Source of the DNA: Geosiphon pyriformis
Lineage: Eukaryota; Glomeromycota; Glomeromycetes; Archaeosporales; Geosiphonaceae
Length of the DNA stretch: 64,000 bases
Direction of reading: 5' to 3'
Assembly: GCA_016748015.1 (NCBI GenBank)
Contig: JAAOMT010000029.1
Coordinates: 174,896-238,895, forward strand
Shown here: in pieces, positions 24,651 through 35,425 of the stretch
Layout: every line of letters starts with the position of its first letter
Position numbering within the stretch: the first letter of the stretch is position 1
Translations under genes and position numbers: made by a program
Notes under the pieces: generated by a model
The model's input: only the letters and a program-made list of their open reading frames with translations
Told to the model about the DNA's origin: nothing
The model's database searches: none

Positions 24651-24827
24651 TTATCGGCGATCGTTGGAATAGCGGCTGACACCGTAAGCTGACTGGTAAT
24701 TTTCGTCATCATTTCGCTTTGTAGCTGGTGAATGATAAAGCGCAAGACTCGATGTCAGACATAAGGCGAAAATCAGAAAGAGAGTACATTGTAAGAAAAA
24801 GGTTGCAGAGAAGGTGTGGCTCTTCAT
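24651..24827 (-). CDS. small secreted peptide precursor with KR processing site
   Basis: A 58-residue frame from ATG at 24827 to TAA. It begins with a signal peptide: MKSHTFSATFF followed by a hydrophobic core (LFLIFALCL) and a cleavage-type TSSLA near residue 29. A short spacer (LYHSPAT) leads to a Lys-Arg pair at residues 37-38. The remaining 20 residues are polar and rich in Asp, Asn, Tyr and Ser and end DRR. This is the plan of a Kex2-type processed secreted peptide, as seen in fungal pheromone-like or effector-like precursors. A TATAAAA lies about 95 bases upstream. No homologue is recognised, there is one KR site and no tandem repeat of the mature part, and no cysteine lies in the mature peptide. 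Real coding status rests on the signal peptide, TATA box and local base composition. Confidence 0.6.
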   Translation of the reverse strand: MKSHTFSATFFLQCTLFLIFALCLTSSLALYHSPATKRNDDENYQSAYGVSRYSNDRR

Positions 24828-24920
24828 GGTTATTTATTTTGAAATTTGTAATAGGTTTGTTTTAAGCTTTTGTATTGGTGAATTAATCTTGGAATTGATG
24901 AAGAAAGTAGAAGAAACTCT

Positions 24921-24927
24921 TTTTATA
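24921..24927 (-). promoter_or_regulatory. TATA box of secreted peptide gene
   Basis: TATAAAA on the minus strand, about 95 bases before the ATG at 24827. Confidence 0.45.
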
Positions 24928-24929
24928 AG

Positions 24930-26130
24930 AAATTCAAACCTAAAAAAATAAATAGTTTTCACTCTGTTTATTACATGAAAAAAAAATCATTCGCTAAAGC
25001 GGCACTTTAAACATAAACTTGGACGTATCAATGGTAAGAAATTATTTTTAGAACCTCTGAATTCATAAAATGATCTAGAAACGACCCGATTCCGCTTGCA
25101 TATATTTAGTTTCGTTTAATCAACCTCATGTATATATATTATTTAGCTGAATTATGGAAAGCATTAATATAGTGTCATTATGATGACTTATATTTGTTTT
25201 TCAATTCTTATTGCCATTTTATCGTCATCTTTTTTATTTGTTTCTACAATTTATTATTATCGTTTTTCATTGTTGCTAACTCGATTTTATTAAAATATGA
25301 GCAGTAAATTTAATCCAATTTTTTTAATGAAAGTCTGCGAAGTTTCGATTGGGAAGAAATACATGTAAACGATTATCCTGATGAGACGTCGTTTTTTCAG
25401 CCAAATTGTAATATAAAATATTATTGATGTCCTGATATGGTTATATAAAAATTTTGTCATATTGATTCTCTTTTAAAGCAAACTATGTCTCGATTGAATC
25501 TTGAAGTTTCGACATGAAAACTTTTTTTTTTTTTTTCGAGAGTAATATACAAAATATCCATACCAGCTATTATGATTATAGGGATAAAAAGTGAGGCTCG
25601 ATGCCTTGATGAGTATTTCACTTATAGTGGCTGCAGTTTACCCCCTTGATTCGAAAAAATAAATTACTAATCCTCAGAGACAAGAGGATGAATTTCAGAA
25701 AACCTCTAAAAGCTTAAATTTTTTTGATAATTATATGTATTAAGCCAAGAAGTAGGAGCAACTTTATCATGGAGGTATCAACTTGCTTGCATTTCTGTCA
25801 AGGTTTACCCGAAAATCCTTAAGATTTTGAGTCATCATTCCTTTTGGTCTTATTTTTATTGGTATCAAACTTATTCACCACACTTCCTTTGGTTGTTAAT
25901 TTTATTAAAATTCGGTGAATAAAAATGAAGTACATCTAATAGCGAATATTTTGTTCTTGGAGCATTCAGAGATTTGTAATTAAAAAATTCTTAATAGTAA
26001 ATAACCCAGAAAAGTAGCGATAAAATACGGAAAATATTTAGTTTGCCATGGAAACCCTTTGACCAATTAACACACCACTCGGTGTAACAAAATTAACATA
26101 AAATGGTGAAATACGTGTTAAAAATTGGAA
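24930..26130. other. intergenic, no gene seen
   Basis: AT-rich spacer; short poly-T at about 25525. No exon-like segment found. Confidence 0.45.
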
Positions 26131-26829
26131 TCAATTTTCTTTGAGAAGTTTATGCGGGTCATCGGGTTGAGGCCTATCAACAATAATTAATTAATTTGTA
26201 ATTCAAATGAGAGACAAAGTTTCAATAATGTTTACGTACTTTGTAGGAATTTGTTTCTTCTTTTCGAGGTATTCTTCGCGAAGCTTATTTAGAACTTCTT
26301 TTGGTGCATGGTTTTTGAACCTTGGGAGAATATCCTCTTCTTCAACTTTGATGTGCTCGATCAATTCCTTTTAAATAATGAATTATTAGAGCTAAAATCA
26401 AGGTATTAATGCAATGGAATATTGATCTTGAAATATTACTCACCTCCATGGCTTTATTCAATTTCTCCTCAAAGTCACTATCAGTCACGCTCTTACCTTC
26501 AAGCTCAGCCATATCATTTTTGATCTCCTCATGTTCATGACGCGATTCTTCGGCGATCTTTTTACCATCTGGGAGGTATTTTTCAAAAGCAGGATAAACA
26601 ACCGTTTCTTCTGCCACAGCATGTACTTTTACTATGAAAAAAAGATCTCTTCATTTAACAAAGGTGTATTTGAGCAGTAAAGTAATAAAACTATGAGTAA
26701 ACCTTCTCGAATTATATTATTCGCAATTTTTTGACGAGAGGCAGCATCGGTTTCCGCCTTAAAACCTTGATAAAGGGTTCGAGCGAGTTGATGATCTTTG
26801 AAAATTTCAGAGATGACGTCTTGGCTCAT
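26131..26829 (-). CDS. HHE-domain hemerythrin-like protein, four exons
   Basis: Exons 26829-26703, 26631-26444, 26367-26240 and 26173-26131 sum to 486 bases, 161 residues. It is a paralogue of the gene at 23296: the start resembles MAKDLITEIMQDHQ (here MSQDVISEIFKDHQ), and both share the intron after coding base 127 and the intron right after AME. Iron-ligand motifs are kept: FKDHQLARTL, VHAVAEETVVYPAFE, SRHEHEEIKND and IEHIKVEEEDILP. A fourth exon unique to this copy adds a short hydrophilic tail (PQPDDPHKLLKEN). A TATATATA lies about 100 bases upstream. The family forms a di-iron four-helix bundle; the substrate is not known. The two paralogues are convergent, with the secreted peptide gene between them. 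Confidence 0.85.
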
Positions 26830-27287
26830 TTTTAATGTAATTAACAAGTTATCAAAATATAGATATTTTGAAATTCGCAAAATGAGGTGAATGATTCGAT
26901 GGCTTTTCACTTGCAACTATCTAGGTGCTATATATAATTTTTCGACATTTATTTCAGCATCAGTTTTTAAAGTAATTTATTCATACGTTGCTTATTTTAT
27001 CATGATATCACGAGGTAAAACCCTTAATTTGTACTTGAGAAAAGTTAAAAGTTGAAACTCTTGGCATCGCAAAATGATGGGTCTTTGATTTCTTTATGAG
27101 GATAACCCTTGCATTTCTTATATATTTTAATCGATTTTATGTAGAAAAATTTTGCCTAAAAATATCAGGCGCTATGCAATTTTATCAAGCTATCGGAAAA
27201 ACTTGAATTTTCCCTAAAGATTCATTAAGGGAATAAAGTATAAATCTGCTTAGTATATTATAAAAATACAATAAACAATAAGCAATT
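26830..27287. other. intergenic, promoter side of hemerythrin gene
   Basis: Holds a TATATATA motif near 26929-26936, serving the minus-strand hemerythrin gene. Otherwise no feature seen. Confidence 0.4.
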
Positions 27288-28295
27288 TTACATTGCTGTT
27301 TTTTTCATAAATTTCTGATAAAAAGTAATGGAGGAAAGTTCCTTTTTCATTTCCATTTCCTCTTTCAATTCATATAGCAATTGCTCGTCCATACAACAAT
27401 CTTTGAAAAATAAAAGAGACATTTGACTAAAAAGCGATAACGTATTGTCCCGGTTTGGCTGACCAAAATTACAACGATAAAACTTCAATCTTTTCAAAGA
27501 CTTGATTTGATGGCCTAAAGCAACAAATAAAATATCCCATCCTGAAGAAAAATCACTGATGCAAAATTCTTCAAGTTTATTTTGAGAAACGATCACCGTT
27601 GCAAGATTTGAAGCTTGGCGATCATAAAAATTTGGATAAAAGTTTCCAGCCGTGTCCAAATGTATGCGCCGAATGTTTTGCGGAAGCTTAAACCCAAGTC
27701 TGAACTCATCCACGAAAAGGTTTATTGAATCATCCATGGTTGTCTTTGACACGATCAATTCATCTAAATTCTCACAATTTCCCAATAAAACTTGAAAAAG
27801 CATCACAGCTGCTCTTCCCTTTTCAGAATAGTTGAAGTAAAATTTAAGTCCAGGAAAAACCGAAAACAATACCCTACGCCAAAAACGGTAGAATCGATAT
27901 TCTAGAGTTTGTTCTTGCCAGGCGGCAATTGTTTTTAATGCACTTCGCTGATTGAAGATCCTAATGTAATTTGTATATTCAAAAAGAGATTTTGAGGAAA
28001 AAATATTATATGGGAAATGATATTTGAATGGTATCTGTGACTTTTGTGATAAACATGATATGAGAACCGAAATAAGTATAGCAGATTTTTTGGGGTTCGC
28101 CTGCGACCAAAAACCAGGGACGATTAAATTAAATGGTTTCCTCCATAATCGTGGAATTATGAATCGACAACATAAACGATTTATCAATAGACAATTGAAA
28201 AGTATGCCAGGTAAATCATCAAGGTAATCCAGTACAATTAAAAAAGTGTCAATAGGGATGGATGATGGCATTTTTGAATTTTTGTTAGGTTTCAA
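27288..28295 (-). CDS. F-box-like leucine-rich protein
   Basis: A single-exon frame of 335 residues. The N-terminus (IPIDTFLIVLDYLDDLPGIL...LINRLCCRFIIPRLWRKPF) has the pattern of an F-box: a Pro near the start, an Ile/Leu-rich helix, then NRL, C and PRLWR. The rest contains loosely repeated Leu/Ile strands with ENLDELIV, QKNLEEF-like and IKSLKRLKFYRCNF motifs that suggest leucine-rich repeats. Such proteins usually recruit targets to an SCF ubiquitin ligase through Skp1. The start at 28295 is the first ATG; a second (MPSS) lies eight codons in. Many such proteins are longer (400 to 550 residues), so it may be a short member or truncated. The target is unknown. Confidence 0.75.
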   Translation of the reverse strand: MKPNKNSKMPSSIPIDTFLIVLDYLDDLPGILFNCLLINRLCCRFIIPRLWRKPFNLIVPGFWSQANPKKSAILISVLISCLSQKSQIPFKYHFPYNIFSSKSLFEYTNYIRIFNQRSALKTIAAWQEQTLEYRFYRFWRRVLFSVFPGLKFYFNYSEKGRAAVMLFQVLLGNCENLDELIVSKTTMDDSINLFVDEFRLGFKLPQNIRRIHLDTAGNFYPNFYDRQASNLATVIVSQNKLEEFCISDFSSGWDILFVALGHQIKSLKRLKFYRCNFGQPNRDNTLSLFSQMSLLFFKDCCMDEQLLYELKEEMEMKKELSSITFYQKFMKKTAM

Positions 28296-28690
28296 AAGTA
28301 TTCCTCAGCCAATTTATATTTCTCAATCAACTAAGCAACTGCTCACATCAGATTAAAGATAGGCCTACCGCAAACTAATAATGCCCAATGAGCTTAGCAC
28401 ACGGTATAAAATAAATTGCATAAGAGTAATTCGGATGGCATGTCGTTATTCCATTGGGTATTATTGTTGATTATTGATGTACGTGTAATAGCTCTTCCGA
28501 TTAGCGTAGTTTTTTCTATTTGAAGAATTGTCTTAAAAATACGAATAAAAGATTATTGTTCAAATGCCTTTGAAAATTTATTAAGAACTGGGATTATTAT
28601 TTAAACAGTCATTGGCTGGCTCATTTTTTTGAATAAAGCGAGAAAAATACCTGAAAATATCGATGTGATTACTTTCAACCAATAAATTAT
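28296..28690. other. intergenic, no gene seen
   Basis: AT-rich spacer between the F-box gene and the end of the decayed 7TM copy; no exon seen. Confidence 0.4.
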
Positions 28691-28694
28691 CAAA

Positions 28695-30010
28695 ACAGGT
28701 TTAAAATTTCTATCAAAACTATTTTGTCCTTGCGTGTAAATAAAATGAAACGATTCTTGAAAATGTATTTATTGAAAAGAGTACCAAATCTTTATCAAAA
28801 CTTTTTTTGAAGAACCTTTTAAAGGGAAGGATTATAAAAATTTTAAAATTTTCCTAGCTTTATTATTAACTAAAGTGTGCTTCATCTGTGTTATTACTAC
28901 TTGTAGTTGAGAAGCCCTTCGAAATATCTTGCAAACTGATGTCATTAAATCGGGTTTCTTTAGTGACGCAAGGTAACATAAACTTTATAACTTAGGCTTG
29001 AGCCGAACTTGAACTTCTATCCTCATTTTTAAGATGAAAATTTTCATTGACCTTGGAAATCAGATTCTAAATGTTGTTTGGTGTTTTGAAGGAAGTCCTA
29101 GCGGCTGGTGAAATTTTTGGTCCGATTATGAAATAGGTTAGGTATTTGTAAGCCAAAATAAGTCATATTGAATACGGTGGATGCTGTACAAAATACGTCT
29201 CTGTATAGTCATAGGTTGGTACGGAAGGAGATAATATTTAACAAACGATAAATAATTATCATTATTGATAGGAGAATATCAATTAACAAAAGGATGGCTT
29301 GACATCGCTGAAGCCTCAATATTTGAGCAAATTCTCCGTATATGTCCTGAGGGTTTGAAATAGGAGGTACTTTCAGAAATCATATAATAAATTCGAGGAA
29401 TGGGAGCAAAGCCATCAAGAATATTTTGCAGAATCGATAAATGATTGTAATTGTAGTTTTCATACCCAACTCATATTTCACAATATATATGAGATCCACG
29501 ATGAACACTGATTTATAAAATAAAAAAGCATATTAGAATATTGGTTGATCAAAAAAGCATAGAACATGTTTGATTATTAGTTGTCAAGATTTACCTGATA
29601 TAATTTGTGAAATACGAAGAAAGAAAAATATGTAATGTAACCATGGGAATATTCTCCATAGGGGCAGATACAGTAGAACATCGTAGGTAAGAGAGGTAAA
29701 GAATCAAAGGTTTTGCAAAAATATAAATGATATTTCTCTATAGCTTTTTGCTATCATTGAGATTTGTATACCATCCATCTCAATCATAAGCCAAAAAATT
29801 CGTGATAGTGTACTGATTTCTATTATTAGCATGAGAGCGTTGATTATAGGGAAAAGGTAAAATTTTGAGGCGCTTTTTTGGAGTAAAAATCATGCGTAAA
29901 GAAGTAGATAACGTCAGGATTAAACCTGCCATTACTAATAAAAACCTTATCCATTCTTGAACATAAGTATTATTCTGACTCATCTGTAAATATTAAATGT
30001 GATAATTCAC
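28695..30010 (-). pseudogene. decayed inverted copy of the 7TM gene at 1811
   Basis: Read on the minus strand, this segment follows the 7TM gene at 1811-2958 nearly base for base from just before the ATG (29983) through the 3' flank (matching 3240). The intron and its donor (GTAAATCTTGACAAC) and acceptor (AAATCAG) are preserved. The frame is destroyed by a one-base insertion early in exon 1 (extra T after ATGATTTT), an insertion near the TATAGATGAT site, in-frame stops and a gap near 29360 that removes part of helix 5. The original thus arose by inverted duplication and one copy died. It lies about 26 kb from the intact copy, in the opposite orientation. Confidence 0.8.
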
Positions 30011-30313
30011 GCGCGCTCAAGATCTTTATTTTTTTTTCAAAAGAAAATTTTACCAAACCAATTTTAATGATATTTTTTAAGAAAGTAAAAAAATTGCAGA
30101 AATCTGACGAAAATATTTTAATTTCGACTTGATGGTGGCGTCAATTCTCTATACAAGGGAAAGAAATGGGAGGAAACTTCATTGTTAAATTGACATAAGG
30201 AGAGAAAAAGACTTATCTCCGAAACGTAAGGTATATGTAAATTTGAAATTATTTTCGCTTGTTTGCTTTAAATCATTGCAATCTTGTAATTTGTAATCAA
30301 ATGATCAATTTTC

Positions 30314-30508
30314 TTATTGTTGATAACTTGAATTCGCAATTAAGAAAGAATCTACAGATTGATTCCTTTGAGGCTGAAAAACTAAATTAGATCTTGTTTT
30401 TAAGCACGCCATTTTATGACAATGAAAAATTACTCTAATGAAAAATAATCCATTCAGAATGAGGATAAGTAGTGGTACAAAATAATAAACCGACATATTT
30501 TGCGACAC
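30314..30508 (-). CDS. possible short membrane protein or first exon
   Basis: A 64-residue frame begins MSQNMSVYYF and holds one hydrophobic segment (VPLLILILNGLFFIRVIF) followed by a polar Asn/Gln/Ser tail. It starts MSQN like the 7TM protein and sits just upstream of the dead copy. It may be the first exon of a lost third paralogue, or a chance frame. No other exon is visible beside it. Confidence 0.25.
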   Translation of the reverse strand: MSQNMSVYYFVPLLILILNGLFFIRVIFHCHKMACLKTRSNLVFQPQRNQSVDSFLIANSSYQQ

Positions 30509-30519
30509 TAGCTATTATT

Positions 30520-31490
30520 GGATCATAAGGCTATATTAATTTCAGCAATTAATGGCCTAAAAGCTCAACTTCTAAAGTGAAAAATTTAAATGAATGATCT
30601 TTTATGCTTGGACCATTTATGAAAGGTTGAATCAACGTTTCCGAGTTCGGTGAACGTGTATCCCAAAAAAGGGGGACATTCATAACTAAATTTTGAGGAA
30701 ATTGAAAGCTTCATCAATTCCCCCTCCCCATATCTTGTCTAAATGTTTTGGAACTCAAATTGTGAATGACATGTGTATTCATAAATTTCAAGGAGCTGAC
30801 AGATCATTTTTTTAAGGTATCAATTAGAATCCAAAGTGGTCAAATCTGCAATAATGATCTTTTTGCTAGAATTGGTTTTATTATTCATTAGAAAAACTAC
30901 TGTACAACCTCACATATAATATTTTGCAAAGTAGTTTTAAGATTTTATAGAAACCACATATATCTAGTTTGTAGACAAAATAAATAATATATTAAATGCA
31001 TCCCCGGTCATCTTTGTTTGCCGACTGTATGCTTCTAAAAGCTTTGATCATTTTAACCTTTGATTTTTCTATGCAAAAAAACACTCAATTGATTTCTGCG
31101 CCAAATTTATAAAGGTTTAACACTTTAAAAACTTCAAGTTAAAATCCGAATTAGGTACGGCTCCAAAATTTCATGTTACGAACTTGGCAAAGTAACAATA
31201 TCTCCTGACATTTGATCGACATTTAAAGCGGTTCAAGTATCTAAGTTTCCGTTTAATGCGTACAATGACCAAATAAGAATTTCAAAGTCTAAATTCTTCA
31301 TTACTCACTTGATATATATATATATATATGACATACTGGGATTATTATGATTTCAAAGAATTATTCTCAAGGAGGAAACTTGCATATCTACCAGCCTTAA
31401 TGATCGAGAAATTTCCCAAAACCACATGTAAAGCTCTTTTCTCTTTGTTTGCATGGTATTTATTAAAGGAAAATGGGCAGCAAAGAAATT
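30520..31490. other. intergenic before HMG-box gene
   Basis: AT-rich spacer with a short (TA)n run at about 31314-31330. No coding exon is seen. Confidence 0.45.
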
Positions 31491-31497
31491 TTACTCT

Positions 31498-31505
31498 TAT
31501 ATAAA
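31498..31505 (+). promoter_or_regulatory. TATA box of HMG-box gene
   Basis: TATATAAA about 74 bases before the ATG at 31572. Confidence 0.5.
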
Positions 31506-31571
31506 GGCCGAAATTTTATGCTGATATCAGATCAGAATTATTTCGAAGTGATTTGAAAAACTCTTTGCTAT

Positions 31572-32180
31572 ATGATTGAGAAAATAACTTGGGAAAATAA
31601 AACTTGCGAAGGTCTCTTGCCTGAAAAAGTTTCAGTTTCAATTCCTTTGCCAATATCTACGCAGGAACTTTTGCCAAAGACATTTAGCAAAAAGCAACCG
31701 CCAAGCCGGTCAATGAATTGTTTCTTTATTTATAGAAAAGTTGTCGCAAAAATCCTTCAGCTTCAGGGATATTTTGATCTTGATATGAATAAAATTGGTC
31801 AACTTGCAGGTAGGCAATGGAAGATAGAATCAGCAGAAATAAAAAATGAATGCCGAAGATTAGCTGATGAAGCAAAAAATTTACATTGCAAATTTTTTGG
31901 ACTTCCAATTAAAAAAAAACGCAAAAGCAGAAGTTGCAGTGGTTCGAGGTTAGTTGAAAGACCTGATGGAATTACACAATTACAAACAGAAGGCCAGGAG
32001 ATACCCGAGTCACCGATATCATTTACATTTGAACCTGAATTTTATATACCTTCGCAAGTAGACACGGATATTTTTTCAATGGCATTATCATTCAACTATT
32101 TTACTCCGACATACAACAATGGAACAATAGCGCCAAGTGATATTCTTTTAACAAATGACCGCTTCAGTTTAGATTCTTAA
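31572..32180 (+). CDS. MATA-type HMG-box DNA-binding protein
   Basis: Single exon, 202 residues. Residues about 46-112 form an HMG box: SRSMNCFFIYRKVVAKIL, then a helix with LDMNKIGQLAGRQWK, then SAEIKNECRRLADEAKNLH. This matches the MATA-HMG pattern (N-F-YR, I...A..W, L...A...H) of fungal mating-type-like regulators. A basic segment KKKRKSR directly after the box (about 116-122) is a likely nuclear-localisation signal. The C-terminal 80 residues are acidic and Ser/Pro-rich with no further domain. Glomeromycotan genomes carry many such genes, so a mating role cannot be assumed. It has no intron, unlike the second HMG gene at 41952. Confidence 0.8.
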   Translation: MIEKITWENKTCEGLLPEKVSVSIPLPISTQELLPKTFSKKQPPSRSMNCFFIYRKVVAKILQLQGYFDLDMNKIGQLAGRQWKIESAEIKNECRRLADEAKNLHCKFFGLPIKKKRKSRSCSGSRLVERPDGITQLQTEGQEIPESPISFTFEPEFYIPSQVDTDIFSMALSFNYFTPTYNNGTIAPSDILLTNDRFSLDS

Positions 32181-34120
32181 GATTGAGGATCTGGAGTAAT
32201 AAAAGATTTAAGAATCTCAGCATCTTTGGTGATACCTTCTACATGTAAATAAGATTCTCAAAATATGAATTTTTGGACTACATTAATTTGTATCCTATAC
32301 TTTAAAATAAGACATTATGATTCCAAATCTTCTTTGAACTTTAAGATTATTACTTTATACATTAAATGGATATTACATTATTTTAACTTTTTTTAACATT
32401 AAGCGGATATTACTTTATTATAAAGCTTTTTTAACATTAAGCGAAGGCTTCTTTGAATTTTAAACTAAGAAAACTTTTGGTATCCCGGGAAATAAATGAT
32501 CTTAATTGTAAAAACTCAACTTTTTCCTGAGCTTATTTTGTCAAAAAATCAGTTTATTCGAAATTTTACACGAACGGAATAGATAATCTCAAAAAATAAG
32601 CTGTAGCTTAACTTTAAATTTCCTCCAATTCACTAGATAAATTTGATATAACTCGAAAATCTATTTATTACTAAACAATCTCTTATTATCTAAAATCTTG
32701 AACTCTTTTTCGCTTCGATTTGAACCATCTCGTAGTTTTCGGTCCGTTTATAAAGTTAGAAGAGAGAAATTAAGAATATGCTGATTTTCTCCTGTAAAAA
32801 AATTTTTTTTTAAAAAAAAAAACAAAAGCCTTTTAATTGGAGAATAGTTTTTCCTTCGATATGTAATTAGGGCAATCGCTAATTGAATGACTTTGGTTCA
32901 ATCAATAGAAGATCTCAACGTCTTTTGGGTTAAACTATTAGTGAAAAGGAATAACGTTGAGAAATCCGAAAGTTCTACCGAAGATGCTTTTTGGAATTAA
33001 GTTAAGAGGGTTTTTGATAAAATTAACACGTTAAAAGCCGATAAACTGATGATAGGATCTTGAAGTTTTGCCTTCCAGGATAATAATGTCTCAAAAGCAA
33101 ACTTTTCGGTTTTTGTAAATTTATTCCCAAATAAACTTCCAGGAAATTAGTTTTTCTCACCCCCTTTAATACTACTAATGTTTACTAGTGCATTTTGATC
33201 AAGTAATTTTTTTGCGAATTAAATTAATATCCAGTTCCAAACAAAGATATTATCAATTTACATGATATAAGCATAGAAAACAATCTTTATCCTATTTTGA
33301 AAACAGTAAAGAATTCCTTTCAATCAAGTAATATATTTTTTCTATCGTTACCGGAAAAATATGAATTTAATTTGCCATCGGAAGTCTTTTGGTTTCGATT
33401 TTGGAAATAATTTTAAACTTTAATCTACTTGCATAAAAAATTTAGTAAACAAAATACTTGTTATGGAACAATGTGACTAAGCTCATGCCATATAACAATA
33501 CTGTGCCAAGGTCATATCCTTTTTCAATTTGATGCAATGGTCGGTAAAGATTTTTTGGTCAGATGTTTGTTGCTCTGAACAAAAATTTGATCATTCCCTA
33601 ACCACGCAATCTTATTATGAATCCTCTGAACATAATCGTTGAGTGAAACGTTACAATTGCGAGGATATGTCAGTATCCCTGATTAGACTAATCGGCAACT
33701 CAAAAAATCTGACAATGAATAAAAAATTCCAATGAATTCAATAACGATCTTTTTCACCTTTCTAGATTTCGTTAGTTAAACACCATCTTTAGGTTCGATT
33801 CAAGACTTTTATAAACGCCCAACTAATATCATTGATGATCATTTCGGAGAGGATTACGATTTTGCGGCCATTTTTGATGTCAGCCGTGAAAAGACTTGGT
33901 CATGATGAGGGAAAAAAGCATTAGCTGATCTGCAAACAATATTGATGCAGATTTGCAACCCTTGGGTGTGCAGTGGAACGTTCTTATAAGATTCAGCCCC
34001 ATTTACCTAGTTTTTCCTGATTTATTTCCTAATTCAAAGCTAACTCAAAAAAAGAAAGATCTTTTGTTTGTATTATCTCAAACACAAACCCCCCCCCCCC
34101 CATAAGAATGGTAGATGACA
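32181..34120. other. intergenic with possible degenerate exons
   Basis: Mostly AT-rich. A degenerate direct repeat of ATTAAGCGGATATTACTTT type lies at 32365-32450. At 33526-33690 (minus) an open stretch of about 55 codons (NDYVQRIHNKIAWLGNDQIF...) and at 33793-33896 (plus) one of about 35 codons (DFYKRPTNIIDDHFGEDY...) look coding-like but have no full gene around them. A run of 13 C lies at 34089-34101. Confidence 0.35.
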
Positions 34121-34124
34121 AAAA

Positions 34125-34132
34125 TATAAATA
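34125..34132 (+). promoter_or_regulatory. TATA box of first methyltransferase gene
   Basis: TATAAATA about 85 bases before the ATG at 34217, just after a run of 13 C at 34089-34101. Confidence 0.45.
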
Positions 34133-34216
34133 GTTTGTTATCTCTCAAAAAAAAATAAAAACATACCTCTTTTTACGGCTTTACCGCTTCAATATTCGAC
34201 GAAAATCTTTTAAGGG

Positions 34217-35252
34217 ATGGGTGGAAACCGTATTTCAAGAAGTTTGAGAAGGGAGAATGAGGCTTCAAATAATTCAGCAGGAAACAGTCAAAGAAATTCA
34301 AGAATCATGAATCGATTGTCATTTGTGAACTCGATAGCAGAAACGTCAAAATACAAATATGCTATACCCGCAAATGAATTGGAAATTGATCGATTACACA
34401 GGCTTCACTACGCTTGGCGTTTAGCTTGGAAAACAAATTTCTCAGCGCCCATGCAGCACACATTTAATTTTGGCTCCAATGTTCGTGTTTTAGATATAGG
34501 TTGTGGTCCGGGAACATGGCTATTAGAAATGAGCAGCACATATCCATTGGCAAATTTTTTCGGGATTGATATAGTTGAATCATTTCCTGCTGAGATAAAA
34601 CCACCAAATGTTCAATTTATTAAAAGAGACTTGCTTGCAGGCCTACCCTTCCCAAATGAATCATTCGATCTGATTTCAATGAGAAATCTTCGATTGGCTT
34701 TTTCCATACAGGAATGGCAAGAAATAATTCTCCCAGAATTGCAAAGAGTGTTAAAACCAGGTGGTTTTCTCGAGTCTAATGAATATATTGTCCATTCAAA
34801 TTCTTCGGCACCATCATATAATCTCATTTTTGACGCACGTTAGTAAAGCTTTGAATAAGATTTTGATATTTTGTTTGTGTTTTCATCAATATTTAGCTAA
34901 TAATTATTTATTTTTGACAATCGATATAGTACGAGCTTATCACGAAGAACACAATATTGAAATAAATATTGCAAGGTACATGCCAGATTGGCTAAGAAGA
35001 ACTCAGGGTTTATCAAACGTACGACAGGCAACAAAATCTAAACCACTAGGCAAGCATGGTGGGGAATTTGCAAAAGCTTTTCAAGATGTAGCATCCAGCG
35101 AGTTTAGAAATCTCAAATCGAATTTACAACCATACATGAACATCAATTCTAAAAGATTTGACAATATGATACAAAATCTTGAAGAAGAATTTGAAAAGGA
35201 ATGCTCCTCGGATGTTATGCTCTATAGAACTTGGGCTCAAAAACTTTTGTAA
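34217..35252 (+). CDS. class I SAM-dependent methyltransferase, two exons
   Basis: Exons 34217-34838 and 34930-35252 join to 314 residues; the intron begins GTTAGT and ends ATATAG. The Rossmann methyltransferase motifs are plain: motif I VLDIGCGPGTWLLEM (about 91-105), the acidic strand end FFGIDIVESFP, then FIKRDLLAGLPFPNESFDLI and the motif III-like VLKPGGFLES. The C-terminal half holds the family's RRTQGLSNV and LYRTWAQK segments. It transfers a methyl group from S-adenosylmethionine to an unknown acceptor. It is paralogous to the gene at 56538, with the same intron place after the FESN/ESQ region and a similar EIDRLHRLHYAWR lead-in. The N-terminus MGGN is Gly-2 type. Confidence 0.85.
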
Positions 35253-35362
35253 CTTATTCGACTAATTAATCATAGAAAAAAGACATTTTTTAATGAGATT
35301 CTAATTTTAGTAGTGAGTGATTTTCCTTTTTTGTAATATTTGAAATGTAAAAAATTTTTCCT

Positions 35363-35364
35363 CG

Positions 35365-35412
<48 letters not shown>

Positions 35413-35425
35413 GTAATAATACTGA
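35363..35425 (+). repeat. (AAT)n microsatellite beside methyltransferase gene
   Basis: About 17 to 20 AAT units shortly after the stop of the methyltransferase gene. The frame 35290-35585 that runs through it is a translation artefact (poly-Tyr and poly-Asn). Confidence 0.85.

Noticed and set aside
33785-33805. GGTTCGATTC, like the B box of a tRNA gene
   Set aside because: No matching A box or cloverleaf upstream.
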